A program made the translations under genes and the position numbers. Shown one piece after another: positions 17,141 to 24,259 of a stretch of DNA of 64,000 nucleotides; within the stretch, counting starts at the first letter, position 1, and each line of letters opens with the position of its first letter. The notes below the pieces were generated by a model. The model was given only the letters and a program-made list of their open reading frames with translations, was not told the DNA's origin and searched no databases. Source of the stretch: Pseudooceanicola sp050897975 (GTDB lineage Bacteria > Pseudomonadota > Alphaproteobacteria > Rhodobacterales > Rhodobacteraceae). Location of the stretch: the NCBI RefSeq assembly GCF_050897975.1, contig NZ_JBPAXY010000006.1, positions 372,001 through 436,000 on the forward strand, read 5' to 3'.

Positions 17141-17472
17141 GCTGCTTTGTCTCCGTCGCAGGGTGCAGGGTCGCGCCGTTGTCCGAAAAGCCTAGCACAA
17201 AGTCTTGTGGCCCCGTTAACGCCATCACCCTTTCGCTGGGGTGTCGCAGGCCAGGCGCCCGATTCTGCGGCAGCCCGGGGCGAAAGCGCTTTGCCTTCCG
17301 CGACTTCCGCCGCATCCCTGCGGGCGCCGGGCGCCCCTGTGGCGCGTCGAAACCGGGCGGATTGCCGCAGCTTTGGTGATTTTTCTTCGATCCCCTCCGG
17401 CAAGGGGCATGGGAACCGGACGGCCGACGGGGGCGTTTCTTCTGCAACTGATGCAAGAAGAAAGGACATCCC
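17141..17472. other. 332-base intergenic region upstream of the 50-residue membrane protein
   Basis: No gene is supported. The right end carries an EcfG-type promoter (separate entry) and an imperfect hairpin at 17436-17463 (TTTCTTC-TGCA / TGCA-A-GAAGAAA) whose right arm runs into the AAAGGA ribosome site. The hairpin can form only in transcripts that begin upstream of the EcfG start. The left part is GC-rich without obvious structure. Confidence 0.4.
17412..17437 (+). promoter_or_regulatory. EcfG-type general stress promoter (GGAAC-N17-CGTT)
   Basis: GGAAC at 17412-17416 and CGTT at 17434-17437 are 17 bases apart, matching the alphaproteobacterial general-stress sigma factor consensus GGAAC-N16/17-CGTT. 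Transcription would begin near 17443-17446, about 30 bases before the ATG at 17473, which is a sensible leader length. Confidence 0.6.
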
Positions 17473-17625
17473 ATGGCAGAGAACTCCGGCAAATCCGGCC
17501 TCGCCTTCATCCTGGGCGCCGTCGTCGTCGTGCTGGCGGGCGTCGTCTGGTACGTCTCGACCGGCGGTGACATCCCTGCGGCGGATGAACCCGAAATTCA
17601 GATCGACCTTCCCGACGGCGGCTGA
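17473..17625 (+). CDS. 50-residue single-pass membrane protein, predicted stress-inducible
   Basis: This 50-codon gene has an excellent ribosome site (AAAGGA seven bases before the ATG). The protein opens MAENSGKSGLA, has one hydrophobic helix (FILGAVVVVLAGVVWYVS, about residues 12-29) and ends in an acidic tail (ADEPEIQIDLPDGG). The charge pattern favours the N-terminus inside and the tail in the periplasm. I do not recognise a named family. The EcfG-type promoter and position between soxB and soxD suggest a stress-response membrane peptide; it may also feed transcription into soxDAG, 149 bases downstream. Confidence 0.75.
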   Translation: MAENSGKSGLAFILGAVVVVLAGVVWYVSTGGDIPAADEPEIQIDLPDGG

Positions 17626-17774
17626 CGCCAAGGCAGCCCCGTTTTCCCCTGACGGCCAGGCGCCCCGTGCGCCCGGCCTCACTGTCGCAGGCCGGTTGCG
17701 CGTCGCAGCGCCCGGCCTGTTGTCTTGCGCGATCCCGGGGCATCCCGTCCCGGGGCTGAAAACTGGAGGCTGCG

Positions 17775-18104
17775 ATGCTGCTGCTTGAATGTCCCTGTTG
17801 CGGCCAGCGGGGCGAAGAGACCGAGTTCCACTGCGGTGGCGAGGCCCATATCACCCGCGAAGGCCCCGGCGCCGATGACGCCGCCTTCGAGACCTACATG
17901 TTCGAGCGGGTGAACCCCAAGGGCGTGCATTTCGAACGCTGGCGCCATGTGCATGGCTGCGGCAAGTGGTTCCACGCCGCCCGCGACAGTGCCACACTGG
18001 AGGTCTTCGGGACCTATCCGGCCGACACCACCCGGCCGCCCGAGGCGCTGCTGGACATCATCCGGGCCAAGCGCCCGGGCTTCAAATGGCGCGAACTGGC
18101 ATGA
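17775..18104 (+). CDS. soxD: Sarcosine oxidase delta subunit
   Basis: The 109-residue product has the delta-subunit zinc site: CPCCGQRGEETEFHCGG at residues 6-22 and HVHGCGKWFHAARD near 58-71, with Cys6, Cys9, His59 and Cys63 as likely ligands by family comparison. The C-terminal RPGFKWREL helix packs against the alpha subunit in known structures. It lies 37 bases before soxA in the same direction. Confidence 0.96.
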   Translation: MLLLECPCCGQRGEETEFHCGGEAHITREGPGADDAAFETYMFERVNPKGVHFERWRHVHGCGKWFHAARDSATLEVFGTYPADTTRPPEALLDIIRAKRPGFKWRELA

Positions 18105-18141
18105 GCCGGACCGGATTTTCGACGAAAGGAGCAGGGGCGCG

Positions 18142-21100
18142 ATGAGCAGCAGGCTGCAAAAGGGCGGTCGCCTGATCGACCGTGGCGCAATGCGGGAATT
18201 CACCTTCAACGGCAAGCGGATGAAGGGCTATGCGGGCGATACGCTTGCCTCGGCCCTGCTGGCCAACGACCAGGTGATGATGGGCCGCAGCTTCAAGTAT
18301 CACCGGCCGCGCGGCGTCGTGGCCTCGGGGGCGGAAGAACCCAATGCCCTGATGGGCATCGGCACGGGTGGGCGGTTCGAACCGAACCAGCGCGCCACGC
18401 TGCAAGAGCTGTTCAACGGGCTGGAGGCCGCCAGCCAGAACCACTGGCCAAGCCTGGAATTCGACGTGGGCGCCATCAACACCAAGATGTCGCGCTTCTT
18501 CCCGGCGGGGTTCTACTACAAGACCTTCCTGTGGCCGCGCAGCTTCTGGGAAAAGGTCTATGAGCCCATCGTGCGCCAGGCCGCCGGTCTGGGCAAGGCG
18601 CCCACCGAGGCGGACGCGGACACCTACGAACACCTTTACGCCTTCGCCGATGTGCTGGTGATCGGCGGCGGTGTCGCCGGTCTGACCGCCGCACGCGAGG
18701 CGGGCCGGGCAGGGGCCAAGGTGCTGCTGCTGGAGCAGACCGCCCATTGGGGCGGCCGCGCGCCGGTCGATGGCGGCAAGATCGCCGGTGCCGAGGCCGA
18801 GGCCCATGTGGCCAGCCTGGTGGCCGAGCTGGAGGCGATGCCCAATGTCACCCTGCGCCTGCGCTGCATGGGGGCGGGCGTCTATGACCACGGCTATGTC
18901 CTGGGCTACGAGCGTCTGACCGACCACCTGGCCGACAAGACCGGCCCCCGTCACCGGCTGTGGCGCATCCGCGCCGCGCAGATCGTGGTGGCGGCGGGTG
19001 CCATCGAACGGCCGCTGTCCTTCGCGGGCAACGATGTGCCCGGCGTCATGTTGGCCTCGGCGGTGCGTGACTATGCGGTGAACTACGGCGTGGCCCCGGG
19101 CGACCGGGTGGTCGTGGTCACCAACAACGACGACGCCTACCGCACCGCCCTGGCGATGAAGGCCGAAGGGCTGGACGTGCCGGTGATCCTGGACGCGCGC
19201 CCCGCAGGCGGCGGCGCCCTGGCCGAACAGGCCCGCGCCGCTGGCATCCGGGTCGAGCCGGGCCGCGCCGTGGCCAAGGTGCTGGGCGGCAAGCGCGTCA
19301 CTGGCGTCGAAATCTGCGCCCAGTCGGGCAGCGGATCGGCGACCGAGACCGTGGCCTGCGACGTGGTTGCCATGTCGGGCGGCTGGTCGCCGGTGGTGCA
19401 CCTGTGGTCCCATTGCGGTGGCAAGCTGTACTGGGACGAGGCCAACGCCATGTTCCGCCCCGATGCCGACAAGGCCCCCACGGGCGCCGACGGCAAGGGT
19501 TTCGTCAGCTGCGCGGGCACGTCGAACGGCGCGCTGCTGCTGTCCGAGGTGCTGGCCGATGCCGCCCGCGCCGGTCTGGCCGCTGCCGAGGCCGCGGGCT
19601 TTGAGGCCCCGGTGGCGCAAAGCTGGCAGGTGGACGAGGTGGCCGAGCTGCCGCTGGCCCCGGTCTGGCTGATGCCCGCGGGTGCCAGCTATGACAAACG
19701 CTCGAAAACCTGGCTGGACTATCAGAACGACGTGAAGGTCAGCGACATTCAGCTGGCCGCCCAGGAAGGCTACGAGTCGGTCGAACACGCCAAGCGTTAC
19801 ACCACGCTGGGCATGGCGACCGATCAGGGCAAGCTCAGCAACATCAACGGCCTGGCGATCCTGTCGGACAGCCTGGGCGAGGCGATCCCCCAGGTCGGCA
19901 CCACCACCTTCCGCCCGCCCTATACGCCCATTTCCATGGGCGCGCTGGCGGGGCAGGGCCGGGGGGAAACCTTCCAGCCGCTGCGCCGCACCCCGATCCA
20001 CGACTGGCACGAAAGCCACGGCGTGGAGTGGGAGCCAGTGGGCTACTGGCGCCGTCCCTTCTGCTTCCCCCAGCCGGGCGAAAGCACCCATGACGCGGTC
20101 AACCGCGAGGTGCTGACCGTGCGTGAAAAGGTCGGGCTGCTGGACGCCTCGACCCTGGGCAAGCTGATCGTGAAGGGGCCGGATGCGGGCAAGTTCCTGG
20201 ATCTGCTCTACACCAACATGATGTCCAACCTGAAACCGGGCCGCTGCCGCTATGGGCTGATGTGCAACGAGAACGGCTTCCTGATCGACGACGGCGTGGT
20301 CGCCCGGATCGACGAGAACACCTTCCTGTGCCACACCACCACCGGCGGCGCCGACAGCATCCATGCCCATATGGAAGAATGGCTTCAGACCGAATGGTGG
20401 GATCTGAAGGTCCATGTGGCCAATGTGACCGAGCAATACGGCCAGATCGCCGTGGTCGGACCCATGGCGCGGCAACTGCTGGAGGTGCTGGGCACCCCCG
20501 AGATCTCGAAAGAGGAACTGCCCTTCATGGCCTGGGCCGACCGGGTCGTGGGCGGCATCCCCTGCCGGATCTACCGGATCAGCTTCTCGGGGGAACTCAG
20601 CTACGAGATCTCGGTCCCTGCCGGTCAGGCCCGCGCCCTCTGGGAGGCCCTCTATGAGGCCGGTCACGGCTTCGGCGTGGCGCCCTATGGCACCGAGGCG
20701 CTGCATATCCTGCGCGCCGAGAAGGGCTTCATCATGATCGGGGACGAGAGCGACGGGACGGTGATCCCGCAGGATCTGAACCTCGACTGGGCGATCTCGA
20801 AGAAGAAGGAAGATTTCATCGGCAAGCGGGGCCAGCAGCGCCAGCATCTGGCGCTGAACCCCGACCGCTGGAAGCTGGTCGGCCTGGAATGCGCGGACGG
20901 GGCGGTGCTGGAAGACGGTGCCTATATCCTGGACGCGGGTCAGAACGACAAGAACCAGCGCAACATGCAGGGGCGGATCACCTCGACCTACTGGTCGCCG
21001 ACGCTGAAAAAGGGCATCGCCATGGCGTTGCTGAAGGGCGGCATGAGCCGCGCCGGAGAGACCGTCGAGGTCACGCGCCTGGGCACCACCCCGGTGCTGG

Positions 21101-21156
21101 CCACGGTCGTTGACCCGGTGTTCTACGACAAGGACGGAGAGAAGCAGAATGTCTGA
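18142..21156 (+). CDS. soxA: Sarcosine oxidase alpha subunit
   Basis: The 1004-residue product starts at the ATG at 18142, with AAAGGAG ten bases upstream; length is normal for the family. It begins with a Fer2_4-like domain (FTFNGKRMKGYAGDTLASAL) and has an NAD+ domain with DVLVIGGGVAGLTAAREAG near 170. The C-terminal half (about 600-1000) is an aminomethyltransferase (GCV_T) fold that takes formaldehyde onto tetrahydrofolate: EVLTVREKVGLLDASTLGK, GRCRYGLMCNENGFLIDDG and AEKGFIMIGDESDGTVIPQD. It overlaps soxG by eight bases. Confidence 0.97.
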   Translation: MSSRLQKGGRLIDRGAMREFTFNGKRMKGYAGDTLASALLANDQVMMGRSFKYHRPRGVVASGAEEPNALMGIGTGGRFEPNQRATLQELFNGLEAASQNHWPSLEFDVGAINTKMSRFFPAGFYYKTFLWPRSFWEKVYEPIVRQAAGLGKAPTEADADTYEHLYAFADVLVIGGGVAGLTAAREAGRAGAKVLLLEQTAHWGGRAPVDGGKIAGAEAEAHVASLVAELEAMPNVTLRLRCMGAGVYDHGYVLGYERLTDHLADKTGPRHRLWRIRAAQIVVAAGAIERPLSFAGNDVPGVMLASAVRDYAVNYGVAPGDRVVVVTNNDDAYRTALAMKAEGLDVPVILDARPAGGGALAEQARAAGIRVEPGRAVAKVLGGKRVTGVEICAQSGSGSATETVACDVVAMSGGWSPVVHLWSHCGGKLYWDEANAMFRPDADKAPTGADGKGFVSCAGTSNGALLLSEVLADAARAGLAAAEAAGFEAPVAQSWQVDEVAELPLAPVWLMPAGASYDKRSKTWLDYQNDVKVSDIQLAAQEGYESVEHAKRYTTLGMATDQGKLSNINGLAILSDSLGEAIPQVGTTTFRPPYTPISMGALAGQGRGETFQPLRRTPIHDWHESHGVEWEPVGYWRRPFCFPQPGESTHDAVNREVLTVREKVGLLDASTLGKLIVKGPDAGKFLDLLYTNMMSNLKPGRCRYGLMCNENGFLIDDGVVARIDENTFLCHTTTGGADSIHAHMEEWLQTEWWDLKVHVANVTEQYGQIAVVGPMARQLLEVLGTPEISKEELPFMAWADRVVGGIPCRIYRISFSGELSYEISVPAGQARALWEALYEAGHGFGVAPYGTEALHILRAEKGFIMIGDESDGTVIPQDLNLDWAISKKKEDFIGKRGQQRQHLALNPDRWKLVGLECADGAVLEDGAYILDAGQNDKNQRNMQGRITSTYWSPTLKKGIAMALLKGGMSRAGETVEVTRLGTTPVLATVVDPVFYDKDGEKQNV

Positions 21157-21739
21157 TCTTTCGGGACCCGCGCCGGTTCTGGCGCTTGGTGGCGCGGCCT
21201 TCGACGGCTACGTCCGCGTGGCCGAGGAACCCCTGCGCGCCATGTTCACCCTGCGCGGCGATCTGTCGGCGGCGGCGTTGAAGAACGCGGCCACCGGGCT
21301 GGCGGCGGTGGACATGCCGGGGCAGGGCCAGGTGGCGCTGAACGGTGAGCACTGCATCGCCTGGATGTCGCCGGACGAACTGCTGGTGATGACCCCCTGG
21401 GCCGAGCACGCCAAGGCGCTGAGCCAGCTTGACGCGACCCTGACCGACCCGGCGCTGAACTACACCGATGTCAGCCAGGCGCGGGCGCTTTTCTCGCTTT
21501 CGGGCCCCGACGGTCTGGTGCGCGAAGTGGCGGCGAAACTGGCCCCGGTGGACCTGTCGCCCGCGGCTTTCCCGGCGGGCAGCTTCCGCCGGTCGCGGAT
21601 CGGGCAGGTCTCGGCAGCGATCTGGATGCCGGCGCCGGGGCGGATCGAAGTGGTCTGTTTCCGCTCGGTCGCCGATTACGTCTTCAGCCTGCTGCGGGAC
21701 GCGGCACGGCCCGGCAGCGAGGTCGGCCTTTTCGGCTGA
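21149..21739 (+). CDS. soxG: Sarcosine oxidase gamma subunit
   Basis: The 196-residue product begins at the ATG at 21149 inside the soxA end (GGACGGAGAGAAG upstream). It matches the gamma subunit: GEHCIAWMSPDELLVMT near residues 67-83, YTDVSQARALFSLSG, and IWMPAPGRIEVVCFRSVADYVFSLL near the end. This subunit folds like the N-terminal part of aminomethyltransferases and completes the folate domain of alpha. It is the last gene of the operon, followed by a terminator. Confidence 0.95.
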   Translation: MSDLSGPAPVLALGGAAFDGYVRVAEEPLRAMFTLRGDLSAAALKNAATGLAAVDMPGQGQVALNGEHCIAWMSPDELLVMTPWAEHAKALSQLDATLTDPALNYTDVSQARALFSLSGPDGLVREVAAKLAPVDLSPAAFPAGSFRRSRIGQVSAAIWMPAPGRIEVVCFRSVADYVFSLLRDAARPGSEVGLFG

Positions 21740-21774
21740 ATTTCGCGGCCTTCGTTGGCGGATGGAAATTCAAG

Positions 21775-21798
21775 GGGGCGGCCTGGCCGCCCCTTTTT
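21775..21798 (+). terminator. Rho-independent terminator of the sox operon
   Basis: A GGGGCGG / CCGCCCC stem with loop CCTGG is followed directly by TTTTT, 36 bases after the soxG stop. Confidence 0.85.
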
Positions 21799-21947
21799 GC
21801 GTGTGTTCAATGGCTTATGCAGCACCGCCCCGGTTTTCAAACAGGCCGATGTGCGCGAAAGCACTGGGATAATCCCTTGACCTTCCCCGCCTTCGGATAA
21901 CATCTAGGCGCAGACCTTATAATCAATCCAGGAAAGGGGGCCCTCCC

Positions 21948-22547
21948 ATGGCTTTTGAACTTCCCGATCTTCCCTATGCCCACGACGCGCTCGAAGCGCT
22001 CGGCATGTCCAAGGAGACGCTGGAATACCACCACGACATCCACCACAAGGCCTATGTCGACAACGGCAACAAGGCCATTGCCGGGACCGAGTGGGAAGGC
22101 AAGTCCGTCGAAGAGATCATCAAGGGCACCTATGACGCCTCGGCCGTCGCCCAGAACGGTATCTTCAACAACGCCTCGCAGTTCTGGAACCACAACCAGT
22201 TCTGGGAAATGATGGGTCCGAACCAGACCGCCATGCCCGGCGAGCTGGAAAAGGCCATCGTCGAAAGCTTCGGCTCGGTCGACAAGTTCAAGGAAGATTT
22301 CTCCGCCGCGGGCGCGGGCCAGTTCGGTTCGGGCTGGTGCTGGCTGGTGAAAGACACCGATGGCGCGCTGAAGGTGACCAAGACCGAAAACGGCGTGAAC
22401 CCGCTGTGCTTCGGCCAGACCGCCCTGCTGGGTTGCGACGTGTGGGAACACTCCTACTACATCGACTTCCGCAACAAGCGCCCTGCCTACCTGACCAACT
22501 TCCTCGAGAAGCTGGTGAACTGGGAAAACGTCGCCTCGCGCCTGTAA
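21948..22547 (+). CDS. sodB: Iron (Fe-type) superoxide dismutase
   Basis: The 199-residue cytoplasmic enzyme shows metal ligands His28 (YHHDIHHKAYV), His82 (ASQFWNHNQFW), Asp164 and His168 (GCDVWEHSYYIDF). Gln78 in the first domain, with no Gln in the second-domain position used by Mn enzymes that I can see, favours the iron type; cambialistic use cannot be excluded. GGAAAGGGGG precedes the ATG. It stands alone between two terminators. Upstream, TTGACC (21877-21882) with TAACAT at 15 bases, or the TATAAT at 21918-21923, could act as promoter elements. Confidence 0.95.
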   Translation: MAFELPDLPYAHDALEALGMSKETLEYHHDIHHKAYVDNGNKAIAGTEWEGKSVEEIIKGTYDASAVAQNGIFNNASQFWNHNQFWEMMGPNQTAMPGELEKAIVESFGSVDKFKEDFSAAGAGQFGSGWCWLVKDTDGALKVTKTENGVNPLCFGQTALLGCDVWEHSYYIDFRNKRPAYLTNFLEKLVNWENVASRL

Positions 22548-22587
22548 TCTCGTGACGCGGCGCGGGCCCCATGTGGCCCGCCCTTTC

Positions 22588-22628
22588 AGACGCCCCCGGC
22601 CAGAGATGGTACGGGGGCGTCTTGCGTT
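22588..22628 (+). terminator. Probable terminator of sodB
   Basis: AGACGCCCCCG (22588-22598) pairs perfectly with CGGGGGCGTCT (22612-22622) around a 13-base loop and is followed by TTGCGTTT, about 40 bases past the sodB stop. The T-run is interrupted, so efficiency is uncertain. Confidence 0.65.
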
Positions 22629-22676
22629 TCGGCCCCCCCTGGCGGCGGCGGGCCCCTGCTTGCCGCGCTGCGGCAA

Positions 22677-22701
22677 GGAACCTGCGGTTTTCCCATGCGT
22701 T
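22677..22701 (+). promoter_or_regulatory. EcfG-type general stress promoter (GGAAC-N16-CGTT)
   Basis: GGAAC at 22677-22681 and CGTT at 22698-22701, 16 bases apart, match the alphaproteobacterial general stress consensus. The predicted start near 22708 leaves a 43-base leader before the ATG at 22751. Confidence 0.65.
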
Positions 22702-22750
22702 TTTCTGGTGACCCGCCCGGCTCTCGGGCGGACCACCGAAGGAGGACATC

Positions 22751-22981
22751 ATGGCAGAGCGTGCAAGATCCAAGGATATGAGCCGCGACACCGAAGAGGT
22801 TCTGGGCGAGGCCCCTGAAGAGATGGATCCGGCCCCCGGGGCGCAGGGCCGCAAGGGCGGCGAGATCCAGCGCAAGGTTGGCACCCGTGACGAGAAGAAA
22901 CGCATCAGCGGCGCCGCCACAGGCGCCACCCGTCCCCTGGCCCAGGATCAGGACGGCAGCGGCGACAAGGAGAAGGTGTGA
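22751..22981 (+). CDS. Small highly charged, probably disordered protein of a stress operon
   Basis: This 76-residue product has an ideal GAAGGAGG ribosome site. It is rich in Lys, Glu, Asp, Gly and Arg with no hydrophobic core, and includes GRKGGEIQRKVGTRDEKKR (34-52), which recalls the GxKGG pattern of stress-induced small proteins. That likeness is weak and is not a family assignment. Its stop overlaps the next ATG by one base, so it is translated together with the host-attachment-type protein. The EcfG-type promoter upstream implies induction under general stress. Confidence 0.8.
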   Translation: MAERARSKDMSRDTEEVLGEAPEEMDPAPGAQGRKGGEIQRKVGTRDEKKRISGAATGATRPLAQDQDGSGDKEKV

Positions 22982-23451
22982 TGAGCAACGCGACGATGAC
23001 CCATATCCCCCATGACGCCTGGGTCCTGGTGGCCGATGGCGAGAAGGCGCTGTTCCTGCGCAACGTGACCGATGGCGAAGATCCCTATCTTCAGGTCGTC
23101 AGCAAGCAAGAGCAGGAGAACCCGAAGGACATCGACCAGTCGGCCAACCGGCCTGGTCGGATGCCTGATACCGGGGGGGGCCAGCGCTCGGCCCTGGATG
23201 ACACCGATTGGCACGAGCTGGCCAAGGAGCGGTTCGCCGACGATCTGGCCGAGCTGCTGTATCGGCGCGCGCATCGTGGCGACTTCGACCGCATCGTGCT
23301 GGTGGCGCCGCCCAAGACCCTGGGCGAGCTGCGCAAGAAGCTGCATGGCGAGGTGGAACGCCGGGTGATCGGCGAGGTGCCGAAGACCCTGACCAACCAT
23401 CCCGTGGATGAGATCGAGACCCAGGTCAGCGCGGCCCTGGCCGAGGGCTGA
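22981..23451 (+). CDS. Host-attachment (AtsE/PF10116) family protein, BaeRF-like
   Basis: The 156-residue product starts at the ATG at 22981. It matches the 'protein required for attachment to host cells' family: an N-terminal WVLVADGEKALFLRN strand-turn, a variable disordered middle, then WHELAKERFADDLAELLYRRA and FDRIVLVAPPKTLGELRKKL with a C-terminal LTNHPVDEIETQV. The family has been linked to the bacterial release-factor-like (BaeRF) superfamily, so a ribosome-associated role is as plausible as adhesion. It is the second gene of the stress-promoter operon. Confidence 0.85.
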   Translation: MSNATMTHIPHDAWVLVADGEKALFLRNVTDGEDPYLQVVSKQEQENPKDIDQSANRPGRMPDTGGGQRSALDDTDWHELAKERFADDLAELLYRRAHRGDFDRIVLVAPPKTLGELRKKLHGEVERRVIGEVPKTLTNHPVDEIETQVSAALAEG

Positions 23452-23570
23452 GCGCCAGGCGCCCGGGGGCGCGGGGCAGGGGGCCTCGCGCCGGGTCTGG
23501 CGGTGCCATGCCCGCCCACCCCCTTGCCCCGCTGGGGCCTTCGACCCGCGATGCGAGGGCCTGGGGCCGA

Positions 23571-24149
23571 TCAGGCCCCGGGCGCGGGCTGGTCGAGCTG
23601 TTCGAAATGCCGGGCCAGGCTGTCGATGGCGCCATCGGCATCCTCGACCACACGGACGCTGTGCAGCATGGCGGCATCGGCGAACCCATGCGCCGCCATC
23701 TGCTCCAGCATCTGCACCAGCGGATCCCAGTAGCCGCCGACATTCATCAGCACGATGGGCTTGTGATGCAGCCCCAGCTGGCGCCAGGTCAGCACCTCGA
23801 AGAACTCGTCCAGCGTGCCCGCGCCGCCCGGCATCACCACCGCCGCGTCGCAGTTCATGAACATCACCTTCTTGCGCTCATGCATGGTCTGGGTGACCAC
23901 CAGCCGCGCCAGGCCGCTGCGTTCGCGCTCGACCCCCAAGAGGTGCTGCGGGATCACCCCGAAGAGATCGGCACCATTGTCGCGCGCCGTGCGCGCCACC
24001 TCGCCCATCATGCCCACGTCGCCCGCGCCATAGACCAGGCGCCAGCCCTGTTCCGCCAGGCGGCGGCCGAACTGCCCTGCCTGATGCAGATAGGAGGGCT
24101 CCAACCCCGGACGTGAGCCACAATAGACACAGATGGATGCTTTCGTCAT
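23571..24149 (-). CDS. LOG-family nucleoside 5'-monophosphate phosphoribohydrolase (TIGR00730)
   Basis: The 192-residue product has the LOG Rossmann fold: ICVYCGSRPG at the start, RLVYGAGDVGMMG in place of the usual YGGGxxGLMG, and the nucleotide motif MPGGAGTLDEFFEVLTWRQLG near residues 110-130 (family PGGxGTxxE). LOG enzymes release free base from nucleoside monophosphates, including cytokinin precursors. The glycine-rich loop is slightly atypical (GAGDVG). It stands alone, divergent from the LysM gene. Confidence 0.9.
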   Translation of the reverse strand: MTKASICVYCGSRPGLEPSYLHQAGQFGRRLAEQGWRLVYGAGDVGMMGEVARTARDNGADLFGVIPQHLLGVERERSGLARLVVTQTMHERKKVMFMNCDAAVVMPGGAGTLDEFFEVLTWRQLGLHHKPIVLMNVGGYWDPLVQMLEQMAAHGFADAAMLHSVRVVEDADGAIDSLARHFEQLDQPAPGA

Positions 24150-24177
24150 GCCGCGACCTCCTCCAGGCGTTGTGCTT

Positions 24178-24206
24178 TTGACCGGTCTAGTCCGTGTTGA
24201 TATATG
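24178..24206 (+). promoter_or_regulatory. Sigma-70-type promoter of the LysM gene
   Basis: TTGACC (24178-24183) and TATATG (24201-24206) are separated by exactly 17 bases. The start near 24213 gives a leader of about 47 bases that includes a small CCTCT/AGAGG hairpin (24214-24228). Confidence 0.65.
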
Positions 24207-24259
24207 GGCTCAACCTCTTCTTGAGAGGTAAACAAAGGTCATTTTCGGGGGGATTTGGC

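Noticed and set aside
17436..17463. Hairpin covering the ribosome site of the 50-residue protein (possible RNA thermometer)
   Set aside because: If transcription starts from the EcfG-type promoter at 17412-17437, the left arm is not in the RNA. It could matter only for a longer transcript, so it is not claimed.
18082..20847. 921-codon open frame on the reverse strand across soxA
   Set aside because: It is an exact antisense shadow of soxA: high-GC third positions remove stop codons. The translation is His/Gly/Arg-rich with no domain and no ribosome site.
21918..21923. TATAAT before sodB as a -10 box
   Set aside because: No acceptable -35 lies 16-18 bases upstream; the alternative TTGACC-N15-TAACAT is also imperfect, so no promoter was called.
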